Assembly: GCF_008806595.1 (NCBI RefSeq)
Contig: NZ_VZRB01000028.1
Span: forward strand, 50,203 to 114,202
Length of the DNA stretch: 64,000 nucleotides
From: Streptomyces luteolifulvus
GTDB taxonomy: Bacteria > Actinomycetota > Actinomycetes > Streptomycetales > Streptomycetaceae
Direction of reading: 5' to 3'
Position 1 is the first letter of the stretch; each line of letters begins with the position of its first letter. The translations under genes and the position numbers were made by a program. Of the stretch, positions 16,043-24,707 are shown one piece after another. Under the pieces are notes generated by a model. It ran no database searches, was not told the origin of the DNA, and saw nothing but the letters and a program-made list of their open reading frames with translations.

Positions 16043-17290
16043 TCACGGCGACGCCGGTGCCGAGTTCTTCGAGTCCTTCGGGCTCGCCCCCGCGTCGTCC
16101 CCGGAGGTGGCTGCCCAGGTGCCTATGCCTGCGGCGGCGAGCAGGACGGCCGCTGCCGTGCCGAGCACCACGCGGCGGCGCCGGGTGGTGGCCCGGTGGC
16201 GGGCCGAGCCGGGGCGCGGAGCTCCTGCCGTCCGCGGCACACGGGCCGTGCCGCGCGCGCCGCCGGCGAGTTCGTCGGGCCCGGGCACCCTCATCGACGT
16301 ATGCGTGTCCCGGTTGGAGTCGGCCGGCCTGGCCCCCGGCACCAGTGGCACCGCGCCCCGTCGCCGTACCTGCTCCCCGGCGGGTGCCGCGGGCCGGGCG
16401 GACGGCTCGTCCGGTGTCTCCTCGTCCGGCTCGGCGTCCGGTTCGTCCACGTCCAGGGGCGGCATGCCCGCCAGCAGGGGCAGCAGCTCCCGCAGCCGGG
16501 ACCCCAGCTCCGAGGCCCGCAGCCGCGAGGCCGGGCCCTTGGCCAGGCACTGCACGATCAGCTGCCACAGTTCGTCGGGGATGCCGGGGAGCGGCGCCAC
16601 GCGCTCGGTGACGTGGCGGCGCAGCACGGCGCCCGGGTGCCCGCCGCCGAACGGCGTGAAGCCCGCCAGCAGCTCGTACAGCACGGTCGCGAGGGCGTAG
16701 ATGTCGACGGCCGCCCGGGGCGGCAGGCCCTCGACGATCTCGGGGGCCAGATAGTCCGGGGTGCCGATGATCTTCGTCGCGCGGGTCCGCTTCGGGGAGT
16801 CGATCAGCTTGGCGATCCCGAAGTCCGTCAGCAGCGCCGGGTGGGAGCGGCCGGGGCCGAGCGGCCCCTGCATGTCCAGCAGCACGTTCTCCGGCTTCAC
16901 GTCGCGGTGCACGACCCCGGCCGCGTGCGCGGCGGCCAGCCCGTCCGCCACGTCCGCAACGATCGCCACCGCCGCCTCGGGCGCGAGCCGCCGCTCCCGG
17001 TCCAGCCGGGTGCGCAGATCGGTGCCGCGGACCAGGTCCATGACCAGTGCGAGGTCGTTGCCGTCCACCACCAGGTCGCGCACGGACACGACGTTCGGAT
17101 GCTCGAGGCCGAGCAGAGCGGTCCGCTCCTGCACGAAGCGGCCGACGAGTTCCTGGTCGGACGCGAGGTCCTCGCGCAGCAGCTTGATGGCGACGGGCCC
17201 CTCGGGCCCCTCGCCCAGCCACACCGTGCCGGCGCTGCCCCGTCCCAGGATCTGATGGGCGGTGTACCGGCTGCCGATCTTCCGTGCCAA
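16043..17290 (-). CDS. Membrane Ser/Thr protein kinase (PknB-like)
   Basis: The 415-residue Hanks-type kinase has a Gly-rich loop GRGSAGTVW (about 16-24), Lys in AIKLL, catalytic HRDVKPEN, DFGIAK and GTPDYLAPE. The kinase domain ends near 270. A Pro/Asp/Glu-rich linker, a Ser/Thr-rich juxtamembrane part and one membrane helix (about 373-395) follow, then a very short outer tail with no PASTA domain. It phosphorylates Ser/Thr on unknown targets. It sits head-to-tail with a second kinase and near an FHA-domain protein that could bind its phosphothreonine products. Confidence 0.92.
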   Translation of the reverse strand: MARKIGSRYTAHQILGRGSAGTVWLGEGPEGPVAIKLLREDLASDQELVGRFVQERTALLGLEHPNVVSVRDLVVDGNDLALVMDLVRGTDLRTRLDRERRLAPEAAVAIVADVADGLAAAHAAGVVHRDVKPENVLLDMQGPLGPGRSHPALLTDFGIAKLIDSPKRTRATKIIGTPDYLAPEIVEGLPPRAAVDIYALATVLYELLAGFTPFGGGHPGAVLRRHVTERVAPLPGIPDELWQLIVQCLAKGPASRLRASELGSRLRELLPLLAGMPPLDVDEPDAEPDEETPDEPSARPAAPAGEQVRRRGAVPLVPGARPADSNRDTHTSMRVPGPDELAGGARGTARVPRTAGAPRPGSARHRATTRRRRVVLGTAAAVLLAAAGIGTWAATSGDDAGASPKDSKNSAPASP

Positions 17291-17422
17291 GACTGCTCCT
17301 ACTGACGCGTGTTGCCGACAAAGCTACGCGTCCGAGGAGCCGGCCTTCACGGCAGAGGCAGAAATCACCCGCCGGGTGTCGACAAATCCCCAACCCCGGT
17401 CGCCGGGGAGTGCCGCGCGCGG

Positions 17423-19081
17423 TCAGTTGCCGCCCGTGACCTTGTCCAGCTTCCCGAGCCAGTCGCCGACCTTGTCGAACATGTCCCCGATCTGCTGCCA
17501 GTAGCTCTTGCCGGTGCCGATCCACCCCTGCAGCGGGCTCAGCTCCCAGACCAGCCACCCGGCGACGAACAGGATGACGATCGTGAACAGACACCCCTTC
17601 AGACAGCCGAGGCCGGGGATCTTCATCGGGTTGGCGCTGCGCTGCCGCGGCTCCCGCGCGGGCCGCTGCGGCTGCTGCGGAGCGGGCGGCGCGTAGCGCT
17701 GGGGCTGCGGCGGGGCGTACTGCTGCGGCTGTTGCTGCTGCGGATGGCCGTACCCGGGCTGCGGGCGCTGCGGCGGCCGCTGCTGGGGACGCTGGGGCCG
17801 CGGCGGCGGCTGCTGCGGCCGGGCGACCTGCCGCTGCGGGCGGCGGCGCAGCGGATCCTCGCTGGGGTCGAGGTACTGGATCTGCGTCTGCTCGTTGCGG
17901 TCACGGGCGGCGCGCAGCTGGTTCTGCCACGGGTGCGGGTCCTCGGGCTGACCGGGCTGACCGGATGGCCCCGGCTGCCCCTGTGGCATGACGGCCGTCG
18001 GGTCGGCGGCGCCCCTGTTCGGCAGTACGGCGGTGGGGTCGGCGGCGCCCGTGGGGCCGCCGGTGTGCGGCAGGACGCTGGTCGCGGCGTTCGGGTCGTA
18101 CGCGCCCGCGCCGTGCGGCAGCACCTGGGTCGGGTCGGCGGCACCGGGCATGCCCGGGACCATCGTCGGGGCCGGGTCCGGCGCCAGCAGCGCGCCGACG
18201 CCCTCCGCGGCTCCGATCTGCGCGGAGCTCGCGTGCACGCCGATCCCCTCGGCGACGACGCGCAGACCGCGCGCCAGGTTCTCGGCGCTGGGCCGTTCCT
18301 CGGGGTTCTTGCGCAGACAGCGCTCTATGACCGTCCAGAGCGGGTCGGGGACCGTGGACGGGCGGCGCGGCTCGGCGCTCAGATGCTGGTGGAGAACTTC
18401 GAGGGCGGAGCCGCCGCCGAACGGGGGACGGCCCGTGACCAGCTCGTACATCAGGATGCCGGCGCCGTAGATGTCGACGGCGGAGGTCTGCGGGCGGCCC
18501 TCGGCGGACTCGGGCGCGACGTACGCGGGCGTGCCGACGAACTCGTGGGTGCGGGTCAGGCCGGGGGAGTCGGCGAGGCGGGCGATGCCGAAGTCGGTCA
18601 GCATCGGGTGCATCTCGCCGCCGTTCTGCCGCAGCAGGACGTTCGCCGGTTTCAGGTCGCGGTGCACGACGCCGTCGGTGTGGCTGGCGGCGAGGGCGTC
18701 GGCGATCTGCGCGGTCAGCAGCGAGGCGCCGACGGGGGTGAACGGGCCGTTCTCACGCAGGTAGCGGTGCAGGTCGGGGCCTTCGACGAGATCCATGACC
18801 AGCGCGAGCAGATCGCCCTCGACCACCAGATCGCGGACCCGGACGATGTTCGGGTGGGTCAGCCGGAGCAGAACGGAGCGCTCCCGCAGGAACCGCATCA
18901 CGATGTCGGGGTCGCTCGCGAGCTCTTCCTTCAGGACCTTGATCGCGACGGTCTCGCCGGGCTGGCCGGGCACCGCGGCCTCGGCACCCGCGGTCTCTCG
19001 CTGGCGGGCTCGCCAGACGGTGCCCGTGGCGCCGCGGCCCAGCGGCTCCTCGAGCAGGTACTTGCTGCCTACCGGCCGCAC
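17423..19081 (-). CDS. pkaA: Membrane Ser/Thr protein kinase, likely PkaA orthologue
   Basis: The product has 552 residues. The kinase domain has GRGATGTVW, VAIKVLKEEL, HRDLKPANVLL, DFGIAR and GTPAYVAPE (about residues 1-265). An Asp-Pro-Thr repeat linker follows (several ADPTAVLP units), then a Gln/Pro/Arg-rich stretch (about 400-500), a membrane helix near 511-530 and a short outer end. I chose the GTG at 19081, which has GGGAG about nine bases upstream. From memory, the S. coelicolor kinase PkaA lies in this same neighbourhood; the symbol rests on that and on the Pro/Gln-rich tail, so treat it as provisional. It is divergent from the FHA/FtsK gene. Confidence 0.85.
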   Translation of the reverse strand: MRPVGSKYLLEEPLGRGATGTVWRARQRETAGAEAAVPGQPGETVAIKVLKEELASDPDIVMRFLRERSVLLRLTHPNIVRVRDLVVEGDLLALVMDLVEGPDLHRYLRENGPFTPVGASLLTAQIADALAASHTDGVVHRDLKPANVLLRQNGGEMHPMLTDFGIARLADSPGLTRTHEFVGTPAYVAPESAEGRPQTSAVDIYGAGILMYELVTGRPPFGGGSALEVLHQHLSAEPRRPSTVPDPLWTVIERCLRKNPEERPSAENLARGLRVVAEGIGVHASSAQIGAAEGVGALLAPDPAPTMVPGMPGAADPTQVLPHGAGAYDPNAATSVLPHTGGPTGAADPTAVLPNRGAADPTAVMPQGQPGPSGQPGQPEDPHPWQNQLRAARDRNEQTQIQYLDPSEDPLRRRPQRQVARPQQPPPRPQRPQQRPPQRPQPGYGHPQQQQPQQYAPPQPQRYAPPAPQQPQRPAREPRQRSANPMKIPGLGCLKGCLFTIVILFVAGWLVWELSPLQGWIGTGKSYWQQIGDMFDKVGDWLGKLDKVTGGN

Positions 19082-19507
19082 GTCATGCGCTCCCTGCTGC
19101 TTGCGTGTGTGTCCGACCCACTGTAGTGCCGCCTTGCGGGGCACCGGGCTGTCGGCTTTCGTTCCCAATCCTGTGCGTCTTACGTACCGGTTACGTACGG
19201 CTTCCCGTACACGTTCGAAGGAAAGACGCTCGACTCGGTCCGTCGGTTGCCGCACCCCGGACGTGACCGATCTCAAACAGCCCGCAAACGATCACTCGCA
19301 GGGCATTGGTCAGGCACTTTTGCGGGCAGAGCCGACCAATCAAGATCATTTGATGATGGGCGGCGGGCGGGCTGTCAGTGGCAGGTGCGAGGATGCCTCC
19401 AGAACTGGCCGACGTGCTCGTGTGGCGGTGGGGGAAGTCCGCGGTGGGGACCGCGGAGCGGCTCCGTCCCCGTTCGGGCGCCCGCGCAGAAGGGACCGCT
19501 GACGGCG
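19082..19507. promoter_or_regulatory. Divergent control region between the kinase and FHA/FtsK genes
   Basis: Two direct copies of TTACGTAC lie 11 bases apart (19180-19188 and 19191-19199), one helical turn, followed by another CCCGTAC. ATTGGTC at 19305-19311 and GACCAAT at 19334-19340 form an inverted repeat. An A/T-rich patch (19335-19356) could hold the plus-strand promoter. No gene is seen. The operator role is inferred. Confidence 0.4.
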
Positions 19508-22500
19508 ATGCAGATCCGGCTGACCGTCGTAGACCCGCAGGGCCCGCCCGCCGTGGCACAGGGCCGCGCCGCGCGCTGCGACGTGCTGGTCACCGCGCCC
19601 GCCGGCACCGCCCTGGCCGCGGTCGCGTCGGCGCTCGCCTCGGCGGTCTCGGGCGAGGGCGGCGCCGCCCAGCCCGAGCGGGGCCGGGACAGCGGCGGCG
19701 GCCAAGTCGTGCTGTACGCGGGCGCGGAGCGGCTCGACAACGGCCGCTGCACCCTCGGCGAACCCCCGCTGATCGACGGTGCCGTGCTGTCCTTGGGCGG
19801 CCCGGCCGAGCCCGAGCCGCACCCCGAGGTCGACGACGCCCCGGCCCGGCTCCACGTGGTCGCGGGCCCCGACGCGGGCGGCGTCCACCTGCTGCACGGC
19901 GGCCGGATCACCATCGGCCGCTCCGCCGACGCCGACGTCCCGCTCGACGACCCGGACGTCTCCCGTCTGCACTGCGCGGTGACGGTCGCGGCCGACGGCC
20001 GTGTCTCGGTCGCCGACCTCGGCTCCACCAACGGCACCACCGTGAACGGCACGCGCGTGGGGACCCGCCCGGTGCGGTTCGCCTCGGGCGCCCTGCTGCG
20101 CATCGGCGAGTCGGCTCTGCGGCTGACTCCGGCCGAGGGTCCGGGGACGCGGCCGCGCACGGCCCCGGACGGCGAGGGGCAGGTGCGCGTGTCCACCGGG
20201 GACGGGGCGGCACGCGCACGTGAGGCCGCGCCGGACACTCCGTCCGGCCCCGGCGGCCCGACCCGCCACGCATACGGCACAGCGGGCTGGGGCGCCTCGG
20301 GCGGAGCACCGGGCGCACAGGGCCACGGCTCCGTCCAACCGCCCGTCGTGCCCTTTCAGGGCGGTGCGCCCCGGATAGAGAACGCCGGCGCGCACCGCAT
20401 CGACGGCACGGGCGCGCAGCCCCACGGCGGGAAAGCCGTCCTCCCTCGCCAGGCCTCCGGCGAGGACACACAGCGGGGCGCCTCGGGCGGGTTCCCCGGT
20501 GACACCGGAGCGACCCACGCGGGTCGCTCCGGCGCGCTGGGCGCCATGTCCGGCGACGGCACGGCGGCAGGGGGCGCCGGCACCGACCCGGCCGCCCCCG
20601 TACCGGCCACCGGCTCACCGGCCCACGCCGTGACGCCCGACGGCTCACCGGCCCACCCCCACGACGATCCGTCCGGCGCACGCGCGCGTGGCGGCTCCGG
20701 CAAGGACGGCGGCCAGGAGGCGTCCGGAAGCGGCCGCCGCAAGGGAACCCCGCTCCGGGGCACCGACGTGCCGCAGGGCGTACGCCGACGGGGCGGGCTC
20801 GGCGCATGGGCGCGGCGGCTGGCCGGCGGACGCGGCGAGCCGGAGGCGGACGGGCTGGGGACATACGACGAGGAGCCGGCCGACGCGACCGCCGAGCCGC
20901 CGGCCCCGGGCCCCCAGCTGCCCGAGACCTGGCCGGACCCGGCGACGCTGCTGCTGACGGCGCTGGGCCCCGGGCCGCGCCTGTGGGAGCGCGGGCCGGG
21001 ACACCCCGAGGCGCTCACCGTCCGGCTCGGCACGGCGGACCGGGCGGCCCTGGACGGCTCCGGACTGCTGCCCGCCGTACCGGTGACCGCAGGCCTGCGC
21101 GAGGCCGGGGCGCTGGGGTTGGCCGGGCCGCGCGCGCGGCTGACCGGGCTGGCCCGCTCGGTGGTGGCCCAGCTCGCCGCACTGCACTCCCCCGACGCCC
21201 TGGAAGTCGTCCTGATCAGCGCGGACCGCTCGCGCCCTCTGGAGGAGCGCACCGCCGAGTGGTCCTGGCTCGGCTGGCTCCCCCATGTGCGTCCGAACCA
21301 CGGCCAGGACTGCCGCCTGCTCCTCGCCCACGACCGTGAACAGGCCACGGCCCGCACCGACGAACTGCTGCGGCGCCTGGAGGACCACCTCTCGGAGCAC
21401 CCGCGGCCCCAGTCACCGGCCGGCGCCCCCGTCCGGCGCCCCTCCTGGGCCCGGGACGACGACGGGTCCGAGGGGACGGACGCAGGCTTCCCGGGGCCGT
21501 ACACCGTGGTCGTCGTGGACGGCGACCCCGGGGGCGCCGCCGTGCGCGAAGCGGTGGCGCGGCTGGCGCTGGAGGGACCGCGGGCCGGCATCCATGTGGT
21601 GTGCCTCGCCGAGACGGCGCCCGCCTCGCCCTCGTCGCCGGTGACGGAGACGTACGAGGCGGCCTGCGCAACCTCGCCGGCGTTCCGTGAGTGCGGTGCC
21701 GTGGCGCTGCTCAGCGGCGACGTGGCGACGGCGCTGCGGCTGCTGCGGGTCGCGCGGGCCGGGACAGGAGCCGGGGAGGCCGGCCCGGTCGGACACGGCA
21801 CGGTGGCCGCCGTGGACTCGGTCTCCCCCGCCTGGGCCGAGCGGTTCGCGCGGGCCCTGGCTCCGCTGCGCGCGGAGAACACCTCCGGCGAGCGGCACAC
21901 GCGGGTGTCCGCACCGCTGCCCCAGGCGGCCCGGCTCCTCGACGAGCTGGGGCTGGCCCGGGCCACACCGGCGTCGCTGATGGCGCGCTGGGCGGACGCG
22001 GCCGACGACAGGGAGTCACCGGCCGGGCGGGCCTGGGCCGTACTCGGGGCCGGACCGCGCGGCCCGGTCTGCGCGGACCTCGCCGCCGAGGGCCCGCACC
22101 TGCTGATCGAGGGCCCCTCGGGCAGCGGCCGCACGGAGTTGCTGCGTGCCGTCGTGGCCTCGCTCGCCGCCGCCGAGCGCCCCGACCGTCTGAGCATCGT
22201 CCTGATCGACGGCCGGGACGGCTCGGGCGCGGCCGGCGGGCACGGCGACGGCCTGCGCGTCTGTACGGACGTCCCGCATGTCACCACCCACCTCACCGCC
22301 AACGACCCCGTCCGCATGCGGGAGTTCGCCCAGTCCCTGAGCGCCGAGCTGAAGCGACGGGCCGAGCTGGTCGGCCGCTCCGACTTCACCGAGTGGCATG
22401 CGGGCCGCGAACTGTCGGGCCGTGTGGTCGCCCAGCGCACGGCGTCCAGGGGCACACCTGCCGCCGGGGATCCAGCCGAAGACCTCACCGGGGACCTGGA

Positions 22501-23080
22501 CACCCCGCCCAGCTCGACGCTCCGGCTGCGCCCCGCGGCGGCCCGCCGGCAGGCGGATGCCCCACCGCCGCTGCCCCGCCTGGTCGTGGTCGTGGACGAC
22601 ATGGACGCCCTGGTCTCCCCCGCCCTCGGCTCGCCCGGCAGGCCCGCCGCGGGATCGGTGATACGCGCGCTGGAGGCCGTGGCCCGGGAGGGCGAGCGGC
22701 TCGGCGTGCACCTGGTGGCCGCCACCGGGCCCGGGGGTCGTACGGCGGAGACGGAACCGGCGCGCCGCGCCACCCTGCGCATCACCCTCGACGCCCCGGC
22801 AACGGGACCGGACGAACCGGCCCCCGGACGCGGCAGCCTGACCCGGGCCGACGGGCGGACCACCGCCTTCCAGGGAGGTCGGGTCACCGGCCGCATCCCG
22901 CGCACGGCGACCCAGCGGCCCACCGTCGTCCTCCTGGAGTGGCACCGCATGGGCGACCCGCCGGCCCGTCGCCCCGTCCGCGAACTCGGCAACGGCCCCA
23001 CCGACCTGGCGTTGCTGGCCAGCGCGTTGGAGCGGGCGGCACGAGAGGTTTCCGCGACGCAGGTGCCTTCGCTGTTGTGA
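19508..23080 (+). CDS. FHA-domain FtsK/SpoIIIE-like ATPase
   Basis: The product has 1,190 residues. After an N-terminal ubiquitin-like part (about 1-95), an FHA domain (about 115-210) shows ITIGRSADADV, SRLHC and LGSTNGTTVNG, the phosphothreonine-binding loops. A long low-complexity Gly/Ser/Pro/Ala linker (about 220-470) leads to a C-terminal P-loop ATPase of the FtsK/SpoIIIE type, with Walker A GPSGSGRTE (about 870) and a Walker B-like VVVVDDMD (about 1028). I start at the ATG 19508, where family resemblance begins. Divergent kinases make phospho-dependent control likely. It resembles one module of EccC of type VII secretion, but no Esx genes are nearby. Confidence 0.82.
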   Translation: MQIRLTVVDPQGPPAVAQGRAARCDVLVTAPAGTALAAVASALASAVSGEGGAAQPERGRDSGGGQVVLYAGAERLDNGRCTLGEPPLIDGAVLSLGGPAEPEPHPEVDDAPARLHVVAGPDAGGVHLLHGGRITIGRSADADVPLDDPDVSRLHCAVTVAADGRVSVADLGSTNGTTVNGTRVGTRPVRFASGALLRIGESALRLTPAEGPGTRPRTAPDGEGQVRVSTGDGAARAREAAPDTPSGPGGPTRHAYGTAGWGASGGAPGAQGHGSVQPPVVPFQGGAPRIENAGAHRIDGTGAQPHGGKAVLPRQASGEDTQRGASGGFPGDTGATHAGRSGALGAMSGDGTAAGGAGTDPAAPVPATGSPAHAVTPDGSPAHPHDDPSGARARGGSGKDGGQEASGSGRRKGTPLRGTDVPQGVRRRGGLGAWARRLAGGRGEPEADGLGTYDEEPADATAEPPAPGPQLPETWPDPATLLLTALGPGPRLWERGPGHPEALTVRLGTADRAALDGSGLLPAVPVTAGLREAGALGLAGPRARLTGLARSVVAQLAALHSPDALEVVLISADRSRPLEERTAEWSWLGWLPHVRPNHGQDCRLLLAHDREQATARTDELLRRLEDHLSEHPRPQSPAGAPVRRPSWARDDDGSEGTDAGFPGPYTVVVVDGDPGGAAVREAVARLALEGPRAGIHVVCLAETAPASPSSPVTETYEAACATSPAFRECGAVALLSGDVATALRLLRVARAGTGAGEAGPVGHGTVAAVDSVSPAWAERFARALAPLRAENTSGERHTRVSAPLPQAARLLDELGLARATPASLMARWADAADDRESPAGRAWAVLGAGPRGPVCADLAAEGPHLLIEGPSGSGRTELLRAVVASLAAAERPDRLSIVLIDGRDGSGAAGGHGDGLRVCTDVPHVTTHLTANDPVRMREFAQSLSAELKRRAELVGRSDFTEWHAGRELSGRVVAQRTASRGTPAAGDPAEDLTGDLDTPPSSTLRLRPAAARRQADAPPPLPRLVVVVDDMDALVSPALGSPGRPAAGSVIRALEAVAREGERLGVHLVAATGPGGRTAETEPARRATLRITLDAPATGPDEPAPGRGSLTRADGRTTAFQGGRVTGRIPRTATQRPTVVLLEWHRMGDPPARRPVRELGNGPTDLALLASALERAAREVSATQVPSLL

Positions 23081-23240
23081 CGCCGATCAGTTGACGACCC
23101 GTGGGCCGGGACGGCCCCGCATACCTCCGGGGACCCGTTGCCGGAGACACAGTCACGACGCGGTCACGATCCCCCACTTGACACGAGACGCGGTCTTGCC
23201 GCCCCGTTCCCCCGGGCGTAGACCAGATCACACGGGACAA

Positions 23241-23256
23241 CGTTCGAGCGTTCGAC
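23241..23256 (+). promoter_or_regulatory. Tandem CGTTCGA repeat upstream of the sugar importer
   Basis: CGTTCGAG and CGTTCGAC follow each other directly, 24 bases before the start of the substrate-binding gene. The place suits an operator for a sugar-responsive repressor (LacI type), but no regulator gene is next to it. Inference only. Confidence 0.3.
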
Positions 23257-23279
23257 GAGGAACGAAGAACGGGGCAGTG

Positions 23280-24698
23280 ATGCGCAGCACGAGCAGCACA
23301 TTCCGGACAGTCAGGTCGCACCGTCACCCCACCCCCACCGCTCGCACCACCGCGAGAGCCGCAGCAGCCGTACTGGCGGGCGCACTTGCGCTGGCGCTGA
23401 CCGGCTGCGGCGGCGGTGACGACGACGAAGGAGGCGAAGGCGGAGGAGGCGGCGCCTCGCAGGGCGGCAGCTCCCTCCAACTCCCCGAGCTCGACGGACA
23501 GACGCTGGAGGTCGCCGCCGTCTGGACCGGCCCGGAGCAGGCCAACTTCACCAAGGTCCTGGACGAGTTCGAGAAACGCACCGGCGCCAAGGTCGACTTC
23601 GTGCCGACCGGCAACAACACCTCCACCTTCCTCGGCACCAAGATCCAGGGCGGGCAGCCGCCGGACGTGGCGTTCCTGCCGCAGGTCGGCGTGCTGCACC
23701 AGTTCGCGGAGAAGGGCTGGCTCAAGCCCATCGGCAGCGGCGCCCAGGCCCAGCTGGACCAGAACTTCTCCACGGGCTGGAAGGAGCTCGGGGCGTACCA
23801 GGGCAAGCAGTACGGCGTGTATGTGAAGGCCGCCAACAAGTCCCTCATCTGGTACAACACCCAGGCCTTCGACGCGGCGGGCATCACCGACACCCCCAAG
23901 ACCTGGAAGGACTTCCTCAGCACCGCCCAGACGTTGTCCGACGCCGGCTCCCCGGCCGTCTCCATCGGCGGCGCCGACGGCTGGACCCTCACCGACTGGT
24001 TCGAGAACGTCTACCTCTCGCAGGCGGGCCCGGAGAAGTACGACCAGCTCGCCGAGCACAAGATCAAGTGGACGGACCCGTCCGTCAAGGAAGCGCTCAC
24101 CACCCTGGCCCAGCTGTGGGGCAAGGACGACCTGATCGCGGGCGGCCGCTCCGGCGCCCTGCAGACGGAGTTCCCGAAGTCGGTCACCCAGGCCTTCTCC
24201 GGTGACACTCCGGCGGCGATGGTCTTCGAGGGCGACTTCGTCACCGCGAACATCAACGCCGACACGGACGCCGAGGTCGGCACGGACGCCAAGGCCTTCC
24301 CGTTCCCGGCGGTGGGCGACCAGGCCCCCGTGGTCAGCGGCGGCGACGTGGCCGTGGCGCTCAAGGACGGCGAGGGCGCGCAGGCGCTGATGACGTTCCT
24401 GGCCTCGACGGACGCGGCGGAGATCTGGGCGGCGCAGGGCGGCTTCCTCTCCCCCAACAAGGAGATGGACCAGTCCACGTACAAGGACGCGGTCACCCGT
24501 GACATCGCCAAGGCGCTGCTCGCCGCGGGCGACGACTTCCGCTTCGACATGTCCGACCAGGCGCCGGCGGCCTTCGGCGGCACCCAGGGCGTCGGCGAGT
24601 GGAAGGACCTCCAGGACTTCCTGAGGAACCCGAAGGACGTGGCGGGTGTCCAGAAGAAGCTGGAGAGCGACGCCGCCAAGGCCTACCAGACCGGCTGA
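23280..24698 (+). CDS. Sugar ABC transporter substrate-binding lipoprotein
   Basis: The 472-residue protein has a basic signal peptide with a lipobox LALTGC, giving lipidated Cys43, then a Gly/Asp/Glu-rich linker. The mature part is an extracellular solute-binding protein of the carbohydrate family: EFEKRTGAKVDFVPTG near the N-terminus, WYNTQAFDAAGI in the middle and a C-terminal FLS..KEMD segment. It captures a sugar or oligosaccharide outside the cell for the two permeases encoded downstream. Its size and permease partners fit the alpha-glucoside/AglE-like group, but the substrate cannot be read from sequence. It is the first gene of the operon. Confidence 0.92.
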   Translation: MRSTSSTFRTVRSHRHPTPTARTTARAAAAVLAGALALALTGCGGGDDDEGGEGGGGGASQGGSSLQLPELDGQTLEVAAVWTGPEQANFTKVLDEFEKRTGAKVDFVPTGNNTSTFLGTKIQGGQPPDVAFLPQVGVLHQFAEKGWLKPIGSGAQAQLDQNFSTGWKELGAYQGKQYGVYVKAANKSLIWYNTQAFDAAGITDTPKTWKDFLSTAQTLSDAGSPAVSIGGADGWTLTDWFENVYLSQAGPEKYDQLAEHKIKWTDPSVKEALTTLAQLWGKDDLIAGGRSGALQTEFPKSVTQAFSGDTPAAMVFEGDFVTANINADTDAEVGTDAKAFPFPAVGDQAPVVSGGDVAVALKDGEGAQALMTFLASTDAAEIWAAQGGFLSPNKEMDQSTYKDAVTRDIAKALLAAGDDFRFDMSDQAPAAFGGTQGVGEWKDLQDFLRNPKDVAGVQKKLESDAAKAYQTG

Positions 24699-24707
24699 GC
24701 GCCTCCG

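Noticed and set aside
19508..23080. A type VII secretion locus
   Set aside because: The FHA/ATPase resembles an EccC module, but there are no Esx, EccB, EccD or mycosin genes nearby.
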